Below, piece after piece: positions 39,032-48,031 of a DNA stretch of 64,000 bases. Made by a program: the position numbers and the translations under genes. How positions within the stretch are numbered: the stretch's first letter is position 1; every line of letters begins with the position of its first letter. Source of the DNA: Paraburkholderia sp. Lineage in GTDB: Bacteria; Pseudomonadota; Gammaproteobacteria; Burkholderiales; Burkholderiaceae. The stretch covers positions 26,594 to 90,593 of the forward strand of contig JAITTX010000383.1 of NCBI GenBank assembly GCA_031286755.1. Direction: 5' to 3'. The notes beneath the pieces are model-generated. The model ran no database searches. It was not told where the DNA came from and worked only from the letters and a program-made list of their open reading frames with translations.

Positions 39032-39868
39032 ATGGTCGTCAATCGCGTCAGATCGGGGGCCGCCGTCGAAATCAGGCAGCCGAAACGGGGCGACCTCGTT
39101 GCCGAGGAAATCAAGCGCCTCATTACCGAAAAAGATTTGCGGCCCGGCGACCGCCTGCCACGTGAAGCCGAACTGCAACAACTCTATTCGGTGAGCAAGA
39201 GCACCATCCGAGAGGCGCTCAAGTCACTCGAAGTGCAGGGGCTCATCAAAGTCTCGACCGGCCCCGCCGGCGGCGGCATGGTGGTGGAGGTGCCGCTAGA
39301 CCGCACGCTGCAACTTCTGCAGAACTATCTATTTTTCAAGGACGTGTCGATCGACGACATCTATACGGTGCGCCAATTGCTGGAGCCCGAACTGGCGGCG
39401 GGTGCGGTGCCGCACCTGAGCGAAGCGGATTTCGCGGCGCTCGAAGCGAATATCGAGTGCTGCGACGGTGCGAGCGGTCCGGACGACCGAGGCCATCTCG
39501 TGCGTCAGCGTCAGGAGGACATGACCTTTCACGACATTCTCGCAGCGGCGAATCCGAATCCATTTCTGCGCTTCATTTGCGAATTGATCAACGAGATGAT
39601 TCGCCAGTTGATCGAATTCAGGAACGACACGCCGCTTGCGGATCATCGGCGCTTTGGCGCCGCGAATTCAAAAATTCACCGCGAGATCCTGCAGGCCGCG
39701 CGTGCACGTGACGTGCAGCGCGTGCGCGCGCTGATGGTCGAGCACATGACCGAAGCGCCAAAGCACGTCAAGCGCATGAAAGGCAAGCTGCGCGGCCGGC
39801 TGATCCTCGACTCGGAGATTCGCAAGCGCGTGCAGGCGATCGTGGCTGCTGTCGAGAAGGAAACGTAA
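39032..39868 (+). CDS. FadR-subfamily GntR regulator
   Basis: A 278-residue regulator. The N-terminal winged helix has KDLRPGDRLPREAELQQLY and the recognition helix SVSKSTIREALKSLEVQG. The C-terminal FCD domain is all helical, with metal-site-like residues in EDMTFHDILAAANPNP and KIHREILQAARARD. It diverges from the importer/M81 operon across the 26-bp palindrome, so it most likely represses that operon and itself until a ligand (perhaps the M81 product) binds. Confidence 0.9.
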   Translation: MVVNRVRSGAAVEIRQPKRGDLVAEEIKRLITEKDLRPGDRLPREAELQQLYSVSKSTIREALKSLEVQGLIKVSTGPAGGGMVVEVPLDRTLQLLQNYLFFKDVSIDDIYTVRQLLEPELAAGAVPHLSEADFAALEANIECCDGASGPDDRGHLVRQRQEDMTFHDILAAANPNPFLRFICELINEMIRQLIEFRNDTPLADHRRFGAANSKIHREILQAARARDVQRVRALMVEHMTEAPKHVKRMKGKLRGRLILDSEIRKRVQAIVAAVEKET

Positions 39869-39883
39869 CGCGCGCGTGCGAAT

Positions 39884-39903
39884 GCCCCATGCAATCGCGG
39901 GGC
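39884..39903. terminator. weak hairpin between convergent genes
   Basis: Arms GCCCC and GGGGC with a 10-nt loop lie in the 36-bp gap between the FadR-type gene end and the GST gene end. Possible bidirectional stop. Weak stem and no T-run. Confidence 0.25.
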
Positions 39904-39904
39904 C

Positions 39905-40570
39905 TCAATCCCGATCCGGCGCGCCCAGCGGAAACAGCGGACGGTACGCTCTCGCCTCCTCCACCGCGCGCGCGAACGATGGCCGCGCGAGCAACCGGGC
40001 ACGATAGGCGCGCAGCACCGCAAACGCCTCCGGAATGCGATATGTCCAATCCGCGTAGAAAAGCGAAGGCGCCGCCGCACAGTCCGCGAGCGTGAAATCC
40101 TCACCCGCCGCCCAGGTCCTGCCCGCGAGCCGCGCGTCAAGCCAGGCGTAAGCCAACTCCAGCTTTTGCTGCGCGAACGCGAGCCCGTCCGCGCGCTTCG
40201 CCGCATCGCCCGTCAAGGCGCCGTCCACGGCGCGCTGCATCGGCGTCATCACGTGCAGGTCGAAGAAGCGGTCGAGGAAGCGCACGTCGAGCACGGCCAT
40301 CGGGTCCGCTGGATCGGCAGGCAGCAAGCGCACCGGGCCCGGATGCGCGAACTGCAGATATTCGATGATGATGCTCGACTCAGCCACGGTGCGCTCGCCG
40401 TCCACCAGCACCGGAAACTTGCGCAACGGCCATCGTTGCAGCCAGTCGGCCGCGTGCAGAGAATCCGGCCCGAGCGCGCGGAATTCGAACGGCGTGCCGT
40501 TCTCGTACAGCGCGATAAGCGCCTTCTGCGTGTATGAGGAAAAAGGGTGACCGTAGAGCACGAGCGACAT
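39905..40570 (-). CDS. glutathione S-transferase family protein
   Basis: A 221-residue cytosolic GST. The thioredoxin-like N-domain has LVLYGHPFSSYTQKALIAL with the Ser-Ser/Tyr active-site turn, the cis-Pro region RKFPVLVDGE and the glutathione-binding AESSIIIEYL. The helical C-domain has the N-cap motif AAGEDFTLADCAAAP. It converges with the FadR-type gene and diverges from the DeoR gene. No specific substrate is indicated. Confidence 0.9.
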   Translation of the reverse strand: MSLVLYGHPFSSYTQKALIALYENGTPFEFRALGPDSLHAADWLQRWPLRKFPVLVDGERTVAESSIIIEYLQFAHPGPVRLLPADPADPMAVLDVRFLDRFFDLHVMTPMQRAVDGALTGDAAKRADGLAFAQQKLELAYAWLDARLAGRTWAAGEDFTLADCAAAPSLFYADWTYRIPEAFAVLRAYRARLLARPSFARAVEEARAYRPLFPLGAPDRD

Positions 40571-40695
40571 CGTGGGGCCTCCGGAAACGAGCCAATTGCG
40601 ATTGCAATAGCCGCCAGACTACCGCAAACCGCAAGCATGAGAATCGATGCCTGCGTGACCGCGTAACAAGCACAGGGAATCACTGCGTCCGACAT

Positions 40696-40713
40696 CGAAT
40701 TTGTTATAATTCG
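40696..40713. promoter_or_regulatory. inverted repeat at the deoR promoter
   Basis: CGAATT and AATTCG arms flank TGTTAT and overlap a perfect TATAAT at 40705-40710, about 70 bp before the DeoR start. A repressor site over the -10 would fit autoregulation. The sequence just downstream, ATCAACCGT, resembles ATCAAACCGT in the deoC operon leader. Confidence 0.4.
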
Positions 40714-40779
40714 ATCAACCGTACGAAATAAATCTAACGCCCGCCGGATCGCTCCAGATCCGTCGCGGCATCGATCTCC

Positions 40780-41508
40780 ATGTCCAAAACCGACCGGCTG
40801 AGAACGCTTGCCGAAGCGCTCGCCAAACACAACGTCATGCATCTGCGCGATGCGGCCACGCTGCTCGGGGTCTCCGAGATGACTGTGCGCCGCGACATCG
40901 CCGCGAATCCCGGGCACTTCACCTATCTGGGCGGCTATATCGTGAGCGCCGAGGACGTGCCCAATGCGGTCGGTTACTCGCTCGAGCAGGAAAAAGACCA
41001 CTTCGCGCAGGCAAAAGCGCAGGCCTCGGCGCACGCGGCCCGGCTCGTGGCGGAAAACGACACCATCTTCATCGACTGCGGCACGACGCTAGCCGCGCTC
41101 GCGCGCCTGATTCCGGCGCAATGGCAGATCACGGCCGTGTGCTATTCGCTCAACGTGGCCGAGATTCTGCGGCGCATGCCCAACGTGCGCATGATTCTGC
41201 TGGGCGGGGTGTATGTGCCGTCGTCGGATTCGTTTTCCGGCGCGGACAGTCTCGACACCTTGCGGCGCATGGGCATCAACAAGGCCTTTATTTCGGCGGG
41301 CGGCGTGGACCCCGCGCGCGGCGTGACGTGCTGGAACGTTCACGAAGTGGCGATCAAGCAGGCCGCCATGGCCAGCGCCGTCGAGCGTCATCTGGTTGTG
41401 GACGCAAGCAAATTCGGCGTGGTGAAGGCGTGGCGCTTCTCGGAGCTGGAAGACTTCGATTCCGTCATCACCGAAAAAGGCCCGCAGCCGCGCAAGCGCG
41501 GCGCTTGA
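40780..41508 (+). CDS. DeoR-family transcriptional regulator
   Basis: A 242-residue DeoR-type sugar-phosphate-responsive repressor. The N-terminal HTH reads MHLRDAATLLGVSEMTVRRD followed by IAANPGHFTYLGGYIV. The DeoRC sensor domain has FIDCGTTLAALARL, LGGVYVPSSDSFSGAD and the C-terminal VDASKFGVVKAW. It is placed tail-to-tail with the sugar importer/deoC operon, and its class matches control by deoxyribose-5-phosphate or a related phospho-sugar. ATG 40780 has no strong ribosome site. Confidence 0.9.
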   Translation: MSKTDRLRTLAEALAKHNVMHLRDAATLLGVSEMTVRRDIAANPGHFTYLGGYIVSAEDVPNAVGYSLEQEKDHFAQAKAQASAHAARLVAENDTIFIDCGTTLAALARLIPAQWQITAVCYSLNVAEILRRMPNVRMILLGGVYVPSSDSFSGADSLDTLRRMGINKAFISAGGVDPARGVTCWNVHEVAIKQAAMASAVERHLVVDASKFGVVKAWRFSELEDFDSVITEKGPQPRKRGA

Positions 41509-41510
41509 GC

Positions 41511-41550
41511 CGATCACAACCGCTCACAGCCGCTCACAATCGCCCACCAA
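41511..41550. repeat. four degenerate 10-bp direct repeats
   Basis: Consecutive units CGATCACAAC, CGCTCACAGC, CGCTCACAAT and CGCCCACCAA follow the DeoR stop codon directly. Function unknown. Slippage-prone spacer DNA is likely. Confidence 0.6.
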
Positions 41551-41553
41551 ACC

Positions 41554-41576
41554 GGCCGGATGAAAGCGCGCCGGCC
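41554..41576. terminator. hairpin between deoR and sugar operon ends
   Basis: GGCCGG and CCGGCC arms with an 11-nt loop lie between the convergent DeoR gene (ends 41508) and permease gene (ends 41614). It is a possible shared terminator without a T-run. Confidence 0.35.
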
Positions 41577-41613
41577 CGCGGCACCACCAATGCATCAGCC
41601 GCGCGCGCCTGCA

Positions 41614-42696
41614 TCACCCGCGCCGCCGCAGCGCGAACAGCGTGCCGGCCACCAGAATGAACGCGCCCACGATCACCTTCTGCCAGGTGCTGGGCACGCC
41701 CACGAGGATCAGCACGTTATTGATGAGCGTGACGAGCGCGACGCCTAGCAGCGTCCCCAGCACGGTCCCGCTGCCGCCCGTGATGCGCGCGCCGCCCAGA
41801 ATCACGGCCGCGATCACATCGAGCTCCGAGCCCACGAGGTCGAATGGATTGGCGAGCCGGTTGTTCGAGACGTGCAGGATGCCCGCGATGCCCGCCAGAA
41901 AACCCGTGTAGCCGAACACGAACAGACGGATTGCCCGCAGGTTGAAGCCGAGCCGCTCCGCGATCGCCGTGCTGCCGCCCATGGCGTAGACGCCGCGCCC
42001 CATCATCGTCCGGTTGAGCAGCCACCAGGTGAGCACGGCGCCCGCCACGAGCGCGAGCGCGGAAGCCGGCAACACCGCATTCAACCCATCGGCCGTCTTG
42101 TATGCGATCAGCGGAATGCGGCCGAAATGATCCATGCTGTGTGGGATGTTCATGAAGAACGTCGTGCCGATGAAGGTCAGCAGCACACCGCGGAAAAGAT
42201 ATTGCGTGCCGATCGTCACGATCAGCGAAGGCGCCTGCAGCCGGTGCACGAGCAACCCGTTGAGCATGCCGAGCACGATGCCGCCCAGCGCGCCTACGAG
42301 CAGGATCAGCGCGAACGGCGCGTCGGGCCACCACGCGAACACGGCCTTCGTGATGGCGTACATCGTGAGCGCGCCGATGGCCGTGAACGATACGTCGATG
42401 CCGCCCGAAGCGAGCACCACGAGCGTGCCGAGCGCGAAGAGCGAGGTGGTCGTGGCCGAATGGAGCAGATCGAACAGCGTTGCCCATTGCAGAAAGCGCG
42501 GGTTGATGGACGCCACGATCACGCAAGTGATCACGATCAGCATGGCCGTGAACCACTCGGGGTTGCGCGCGAGCTTTGCGCGCCAGTTGAGCCTCGCCGG
42601 GGGGCGCGCCGCTTCGACGGTATTGGAAGAGCTCATGGTCTGATTCATGCTCATGCTCGCTGCAATGATGCTGTTTCTATGAGGGCTGTCCTTCAT
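41614..42696 (-). CDS. sugar ABC importer permease, RbsC-like (second permease)
   Basis: A 360-residue permease of the ribose/xylose (BPD_transp_2) class with about ten spans. Phrases include TLVVLASGGIDVSFTAIGAL, RLQAPSLIVTIGTQYLFRGV, RTMMGRGVYAMGGSTAIAERLG and DVIAAVILGGARITGGSGTV. The chosen ATG at 42696 overlaps the ATPase stop by ATGA. A later ATG pair would also fit. It ends the eight-gene operon. With the permease at 45420-46472 it would form a heterodimer. Confidence 0.91.
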   Translation of the reverse strand: MKDSPHRNSIIAASMSMNQTMSSSNTVEAARPPARLNWRAKLARNPEWFTAMLIVITCVIVASINPRFLQWATLFDLLHSATTTSLFALGTLVVLASGGIDVSFTAIGALTMYAITKAVFAWWPDAPFALILLVGALGGIVLGMLNGLLVHRLQAPSLIVTIGTQYLFRGVLLTFIGTTFFMNIPHSMDHFGRIPLIAYKTADGLNAVLPASALALVAGAVLTWWLLNRTMMGRGVYAMGGSTAIAERLGFNLRAIRLFVFGYTGFLAGIAGILHVSNNRLANPFDLVGSELDVIAAVILGGARITGGSGTVLGTLLGVALVTLINNVLILVGVPSTWQKVIVGAFILVAGTLFALRRRG

Positions 42697-44225
42697 GCCG
42701 CCTCGGCCAGCAACGCCCGGTACAACTCGGCTTCGGTGAGATCGTCGGCGCGATAGGCATCGGCCACGCGGCCCTTTCGCATCATCAGCACGCGGTCGCA
42801 GTTCTGCAGCAATTCGGGCAGGTCGTCGCTCACGAGCAGAATGCCGATGCCGCGCTCCGAGAGCCGCTGCATGATGCGGTAGATGATGTCCTTCGAGCCC
42901 ACGTCCACGCCCACGGTCGGCCCGTGCAGGATCAGCACGTGCGGATCGATGGCGAGCCAGCGGCCGATCAGCACGCGCTGCTGGTTGCCGCCCGACAGCG
43001 ACTGCACGGCCTTCTCCACGTCCGGCGTGGCGATCTGCAACTCCTTCACGGTGTCCTCGGCCAGCGCGCGGGCGCGGGCGCGGTCGATCTGGCCGAAGCG
43101 GTCGCGCAGGCTCGCGATCATCGCGGTGATGACGTTGTCGCGAATCGGCTTGTCGAGAAAGAGCCCTTCGTTCAGGCGGTCTTCGGGCACGTAGCCGATG
43201 CGCTCGCGCTTGGCGTCGCCAGGCGTGGCGAGCCGGACCGGCCGGCCTTCGAGCGTGATGGCGCCGGTCTGCGCGGGCGCGACGCCGGCCAGCGCGCGCG
43301 CGAGTTCGTTGCGCCCCGAGTCGAGCAGGCCCGTGATGCCGAGTATCTCGCCGCGATGCAGCGTGAACGACACGTCGCTGAACGCGCCCGCCCGGCTCAG
43401 TCCGCGCACGTCCAACAGCACATCGGATGCGGGCGCGGCGGCGCGATAGCGCTCGGTGGATAGCTCGCGCCCCGTCATCAGCGCGCTCAATTGCGCCTTG
43501 GTGTAGTTCGTGATCGGCCCCTGCGTCACTTTCTGGCCATCGCGCAGCACGATCACTTCGCCGCCGATGGCGTAGCACTCGTCGAGCTTGTGGCTCACGA
43601 ACAGCACGGTCACGCCGCGCTCGCGCAGGTGGCCGAGCACGGCAATCAGGTTGGTCACTTCCTTTTGCGTGAGCGAGGTCGTGGGCTCGTCCATGATCAC
43701 GAACTTCGCCTCGCTCGCAATCGCGCGCGCGATGGCCACGAGCTGGCGCGTCGCGAGCGGCAATTGCTCGATGAGCGTGGCCTGAAACTCCGCGTCGCCG
43801 GGCAGGCCCACGGCCGTGAGCGCACGCGCGGCGGTGCTGGCGAGTTCGCGCCGGTCGAACGTGCGCGCGAGGCGCCCGCCGTGCTCCGCAAGCTCGGCGG
43901 TGAGGCCCACGTTCTCGGCCACGTTCATGTTGGGCAGCAGCGAAAGATCCTGGTAGACGGTCTCGATGCCGGCCGCGAGCGATTCGAGCGGCGAGAGCCG
44001 CGCGTGACGCGTGCCGTCCATCACCAGTTCGCCTTCATCGGGCGGCTGCGCGCCCGAAATGATCTTGATGAGCGTGCTCTTGCCGCAGCCGTTTTCGCCC
44101 AGCAGGTGATAGATCTGCCCGCGCTCGAACGTGAGCGTGACGCCGCGCAGCGCATGCACGCCGGTAAAGCGCTTGTGTACGCCGAGCACCTGCAATAGCG
44201 GTTCCGAAGCCATATCCCGATCCAT
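42693..44225 (-). CDS. sugar ABC importer ATPase, RbsA-like double domain
   Basis: A 510-residue ATPase with two nucleotide-binding halves. The first half has Walker A LGENGCGKSTLIKI, Walker B FVIMDEPTTSLTQ and the switch LFVSHKLDE. The second half has the degenerate Walker A GLLDSGRNELARAL and the signature LSGGNQQRVLIGRWL, as usual for RbsA-type proteins. A second in-frame ATG at 44213 could be the true start. It lies 85 bp after the binding protein gene. Confidence 0.92.
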   Translation of the reverse strand: MDRDMASEPLLQVLGVHKRFTGVHALRGVTLTFERGQIYHLLGENGCGKSTLIKIISGAQPPDEGELVMDGTRHARLSPLESLAAGIETVYQDLSLLPNMNVAENVGLTAELAEHGGRLARTFDRRELASTAARALTAVGLPGDAEFQATLIEQLPLATRQLVAIARAIASEAKFVIMDEPTTSLTQKEVTNLIAVLGHLRERGVTVLFVSHKLDECYAIGGEVIVLRDGQKVTQGPITNYTKAQLSALMTGRELSTERYRAAAPASDVLLDVRGLSRAGAFSDVSFTLHRGEILGITGLLDSGRNELARALAGVAPAQTGAITLEGRPVRLATPGDAKRERIGYVPEDRLNEGLFLDKPIRDNVITAMIASLRDRFGQIDRARARALAEDTVKELQIATPDVEKAVQSLSGGNQQRVLIGRWLAIDPHVLILHGPTVGVDVGSKDIIYRIMQRLSERGIGILLVSDDLPELLQNCDRVLMMRKGRVADAYRADDLTEAELYRALLAEAA

Positions 44226-44309
44226 CGTGATCCGACACTACGTTCATTGCCTGGGCGCGTGGCGCGCACAAATGGTTGCGCGCGCCACCTTCTTCCGGTG
44301 AATAGCCGA

Positions 44310-45314
44310 TCAGAAGTTGTATTGCTTGTAGTTCGACTTGTCCACGCTCACCCAGCCCTGGCCGCGCACGATGATGCCCTTGCCCGGGCCCTTCGTCACG
44401 GTCACCTTCTCGTAGCCCGGCAGGCCGAGATTCGCGCCGTTCTCCACGGTCTTGCCGTCGATCAGCATCTTCGCGATCTTGTTCATCGCGATGCCCGCGA
44501 GCTTGGGATCCCAGAACGCGATGCCGTTGATCGCGCCGCTTTCGAGGTACTTGCCGGCTTCAGTCGGCAAGCCTGTGCCGTACACGCAGATCTTGCCCTG
44601 CAGGCCCGCTTCTTCCACGGCGCGGCCAATGCCGATCACGTCGAGCGAGGAAGAACCCTGGAAGCCCTTGAGGTCGGGGTGCTTGCGCAGCACTTCCTTG
44701 GCGACTTCATAGGCGCGCTCGCCGTCGTTGTTGGTTTCGAGGTTCGTCTCGACGAGCTGCATCTTCGGAAACTTCTTCTTGGCGTTGTCGATGCCGCCGT
44801 TGGCCCATTGCACCTGCGAGCGGCTGCCGAGCGACCCCACCAGCGTCGCCCATTTGCCTTCGTCGTGCATGCAGGCCGCGAGACGGTCGTTGAGCGCCGC
44901 GCCGTAGGCGGAGTTGTCGAAGGCCTCGACATCGACCATCGTGTTCTTCTCGTTATCGGCCTCGTGCGTGACCACCTTGATGCCGCGGTCCATCGCCTTC
45001 TTCAGCGCCGGTTCGAGCGTGGGCGGGTCGTAGGGCACGACCGCGATCGCGCTCACTTTCTTGGCGATCAGGTCGTCGATGATCTTCAGTTGCTGCGCCG
45101 CGTCCGCCCGGCCCGGGCCCGTCTGGTAGACGGTGAGGTTCGGGTTGTCCTTGCCGAACTCCTTGACGCCTTCGTCCATGCGATTGAACCAGCTGATGCC
45201 GGTGACCTTCACCACGGTCACGATGGTCGGTTTATCCGCCGCGTATGCCGCCACCGCCACACCCGCCGCCAATGCACAAGCCGTGAGTGCCACGCTGAGT
45301 CGCTTGAAGTTCAT
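44310..45314 (-). CDS. sugar ABC importer binding protein, ribose/AI-2 class
   Basis: A 334-residue periplasmic sugar-binding protein (peripla_BP_4) with the leader LTACALAAGVAVAAYAADKP. The body has KVTGISWFNRMDEGVKEFG, AVVPYDPPTLEPALKKA and IKVVTHEADNEKNTMVD, which recall LsrB/rhizopine-type binders. GGAGACA precedes the ATG. The operon's enzymes point to deoxyribose or a deoxynucleoside-derived pentose as ligand. That is inference. Confidence 0.9.
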   Translation of the reverse strand: MNFKRLSVALTACALAAGVAVAAYAADKPTIVTVVKVTGISWFNRMDEGVKEFGKDNPNLTVYQTGPGRADAAQQLKIIDDLIAKKVSAIAVVPYDPPTLEPALKKAMDRGIKVVTHEADNEKNTMVDVEAFDNSAYGAALNDRLAACMHDEGKWATLVGSLGSRSQVQWANGGIDNAKKKFPKMQLVETNLETNNDGERAYEVAKEVLRKHPDLKGFQGSSSLDVIGIGRAVEEAGLQGKICVYGTGLPTEAGKYLESGAINGIAFWDPKLAGIAMNKIAKMLIDGKTVENGANLGLPGYEKVTVTKGPGKGIIVRGQGWVSVDKSNYKQYNF

Positions 45315-45419
45315 GCCTATGTCTCCTTTATTGTTCGCCGTTGCCCCTGTATCGACGGCGGCGGACGTCCGAGGCTCGATGTCCGCCGGCTGTACTGTGT
45401 GGCCGGGAAATGCAGCGCC

Positions 45420-46472
45420 CTACGATGCCGGCCCGGGTCGCTTGCCGCCCGGCTGCCCGCCGCCGAGCCCGAAAATCGCGCGCACGCGCTCACCGCCCGC
45501 GAACGCGAGCGAGAGCAGCAGCAGGAAGCCCCATGCGCAGTCGCCGAAAAACTGCGAAACGCCCATGAGGTTGAAAAGGCTCGAAAGGAATTGCAGGACC
45601 GTGGCCGCGAAAAACACGCAGATGATGCGGCCATAGCCGCCCGCGGGATTCACGCCGCCCATCACCGCGATGAGAATCGCGATCAGCAGATACGAATTGC
45701 CGTAATCCCATTTCGCGCTCAGCGTGTGCGAGACGCTCACGAGGCCCGCGAGCGACGCCAGCACGCCGCACATCGCATAGGTGGTGATCAGCATGCGCGC
45801 ACGCGGGATGCCGGCGTAAAACGCGGCGCGCTGGTTGGTGCCCATCAGATAAAGGCGCAGGCCGAACGGCGTGCGCCTGAGCAGCCAGCCGAGCAGTACG
45901 ACCACGGCCACGAACAGGCAGAACGAAATGGGCACCTGGAAGAACGTGCCGTTGCTGATGTCGGCGAGCGGCTCGACATAATCGACGTGCACCGAGGCGC
46001 CGTTGCTCAGCGCCACCGCGAAGCCCGTGAACAGCAGTTGCGTACCGAGCGTGCAGAGAATGGGCGTGAGATTGAGCCGCGCGATGACGATGCCGTTGAG
46101 CAAGCCACCGATCAGCCCCATGCCCACCACGATCACGCAAAAGAGCGCGGTGTAGAGCGCGGGCGAGTCGTCGCCGCTCACGAGGCGCGGCACCACCATG
46201 GCGGCGATCATGCCGGAAAGGTTCGCGAGCCCCACGCCGGAAAGGTCGATGCCGCCGTTGCCCGAGAGCATCGAGAGCATGATGCCGAGCGCGAGCAGCG
46301 CGACTTCGGGCAGTTGCGAGCCCATCGACTGGAGGTTGTCGATGCCGACGAACTGGCCGCGCGAGATCCAGATCGCCACCAGCACGACCAGCAGGTTCAC
46401 GACGAGCAGGAAATTCAGTTGCCGGTCGCCGAACCACTTCGCACCGAGGGATGGAACATTGGATGCTTTCAT
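45420..46472 (-). CDS. sugar ABC importer permease, RbsC-like (first permease)
   Basis: A 350-residue BPD_transp_2 permease. Phrases include LGIMLSMLSGNGGIDLSGVG, ARLNLTPILCTLGTQLLFTG, RRTPFGLRLYLMGTNQRAAFYAG and LIAVMGGVNPAGGYGRIICV. It differs clearly from the permease at the end of the operon. It begins 30 bp after the kinase gene and precedes the binding protein gene. Confidence 0.92.
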   Translation of the reverse strand: MKASNVPSLGAKWFGDRQLNFLLVVNLLVVLVAIWISRGQFVGIDNLQSMGSQLPEVALLALGIMLSMLSGNGGIDLSGVGLANLSGMIAAMVVPRLVSGDDSPALYTALFCVIVVGMGLIGGLLNGIVIARLNLTPILCTLGTQLLFTGFAVALSNGASVHVDYVEPLADISNGTFFQVPISFCLFVAVVVLLGWLLRRTPFGLRLYLMGTNQRAAFYAGIPRARMLITTYAMCGVLASLAGLVSVSHTLSAKWDYGNSYLLIAILIAVMGGVNPAGGYGRIICVFFAATVLQFLSSLFNLMGVSQFFGDCAWGFLLLLSLAFAGGERVRAIFGLGGGQPGGKRPGPAS

Positions 46473-46502
46473 CAGGTCATCCTTTGCAGGTGATGCGCGG
46501 CT

Positions 46503-47438
46503 TCAGTGCGCCGCCAATGCGTGAGCGAGCATGGCGTCCACTTCCGCGCGCGTGGGCATGGAAGGCGCGGTGCCCGCGCGCGTGACCGAGATGCCCGCCA
46601 GAGCGCAGCCAAAGCGCGTGGCCGCCACCGCGTCTTCGCCGCGCGCCAGCGCAGCCGCGAAACCGCCCGTGAAGCCGTCGCCGGCCCCCGCCGTCTCCAC
46701 CACCGGGCCGCACTGGAACGCGGGCAGCAGCACGGAGTCCTCGCGCGTATGCAAGAGCGCCCCGGCCTCGCCCAGCGTCACGACCACGGCGCCCGCGCCC
46801 TTCGCAAGCAGGACGTCGGCGGCGCGGCGCGCGTCGGCGGCATTGCGCACTTCGATGCCGGTGAGCGCGGCCGCCTCGGTTTCGTTGGGCGTCACGTAAT
46901 CGCACAGCGCGTAAATGTCGTCGGGCAGCGGCATGGCGGGCGCCGGATTGAACACGGTTTTCACGCCGTGCCGGCGCGCGATTTCGAGGCCGCGCCGCGC
47001 CGCCGCGAGTGGCTGCTCGAGCTGGGTGACGAATACCTGGGACCCCGCAATATCGGCTTCGATCGCCTCGGCGTCGGCGGGCTCCATCGTGCCGGCCGCG
47101 CCGGCCGCGACGATGATGGCGTTCATGCCGGTGGAGTCGTCCACGAAGATGTGCGCCGCGCCCGTGGCCACGCCCTCGACGGCGCGCGTGCGTGCCGTGA
47201 TCCCTTCGGCGGCCCACGTCGCGCGCGCGATCTCGCCGAAGGCGTCGTTGCCCACGCGCGTGCAGAACACCACCTCGGCGCCCGCGCGCGCGGCGGCCAC
47301 GGCCTGGTTCGAGCCCTTGCCGCCCGGCCCCATCGCGAATGCGGAGCCGGCGATGGTCTCGCCGATCAGCGGCATGCGGCTCGCGCGAAACGCGAGATCG
47401 GTCACGTAAATGCCGAGGATGACGACGCGCCCGCTCAT
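46503..47438 (-). CDS. ribokinase-family (PfkB) sugar kinase, candidate deoxyribokinase
   Basis: A 311-residue PfkB kinase that phosphorylates a pentose at O5. The first signature is AMGPGGKGSNQAVAAARAGA, the substrate/ATP linker TPNETEAAALTG and the second signature ETAGAGDGFTGGFAAAL with the catalytic Asp. The start at 47438 overlaps the RbsD stop by ATGA. In the presence of deoC and absence of ribose genes the most economical substrate is 2-deoxyribose, giving deoxyribose-5-phosphate. Ribose cannot be excluded. Confidence 0.9.
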   Translation of the reverse strand: MSGRVVILGIYVTDLAFRASRMPLIGETIAGSAFAMGPGGKGSNQAVAAARAGAEVVFCTRVGNDAFGEIARATWAAEGITARTRAVEGVATGAAHIFVDDSTGMNAIIVAAGAAGTMEPADAEAIEADIAGSQVFVTQLEQPLAAARRGLEIARRHGVKTVFNPAPAMPLPDDIYALCDYVTPNETEAAALTGIEVRNAADARRAADVLLAKGAGAVVVTLGEAGALLHTREDSVLLPAFQCGPVVETAGAGDGFTGGFAAALARGEDAVAATRFGCALAGISVTRAGTAPSMPTRAEVDAMLAHALAAH

Positions 47439-47923
47439 CGGCTGGCCTCCCCTGACCCACTCGCGCGCGGCGCGTCCGGCGCGAGCAGCACGCCCTTGGT
47501 GAACACGAAGCAGCCATAGCCGCGCGCTTCGCCGGTGGCGATCACGCAGTACGCCTTGCGCGCGCGAGCGTAGAAGGCGTGCCGCTCGATCGGCGCGAAC
47601 GGCACCGCGCGCCCCTCCGCGGCGTTCACTTCGGCCTGCGCCTCGCGCTGCACGGCGGGAATCGTGTCGGGCTCGCCCACCACTTCCATGCGCATCGCGG
47701 GCGACTCCACGAAGGTGTCGAGCGGCAGCACGGACAGGATGGCGCGCAGCGCGCGCGGCGCATCGGCGCCGTCCATGCGCAGGAGCTTGCCCAACACCGT
47801 TGCGCGCGCAACAGAATCGGCGGGGAAATTCGCGTCGCAGACCACGAGCTCGTCGCCGTGGCCCATGGCGCGCAACGCCTGCAGAACGTCGGCGTTCAGA
47901 AGCGGGTCCAGATTCTTCAGCAT
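47435..47923 (-). CDS. RbsD/FucU-family sugar mutarotase
   Basis: A 162-residue protein of the RbsD/FucU family, which interconverts sugar anomers before phosphorylation. The opening is MLKNLDPLLNADVLQALRAM, with the active-site His in GHGDELVVCDANFPAD. The C-terminal pair is RHAFYARARKAYCVIATGE with ARGYGCFVFTKG, closest to FucU. GAGGAGACAACC precedes ATG 47923. It is coupled to the kinase gene. Confidence 0.9.
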   Translation of the reverse strand: MLKNLDPLLNADVLQALRAMGHGDELVVCDANFPADSVARATVLGKLLRMDGADAPRALRAILSVLPLDTFVESPAMRMEVVGEPDTIPAVQREAQAEVNAAEGRAVPFAPIERHAFYARARKAYCVIATGEARGYGCFVFTKGVLLAPDAPRASGSGEASR

Positions 47924-48031
47924 GGTTGTCTCCTCTGTCGGCCGGAGCGAGTGCTTCAACACTGACTCCATGCCCATGCAAAGCTATGACTCACGGCGTG
48001 GCGCTTTTATTTCCATGCGCTCGATCGCCGC

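Noticed and set aside
44247..46493. Long plus-strand open frame (about 748 codons) across the sugar importer genes
   Set aside because: It spans two real minus-strand genes and their intergenic gap and has only low-complexity Arg/His/Ala content.
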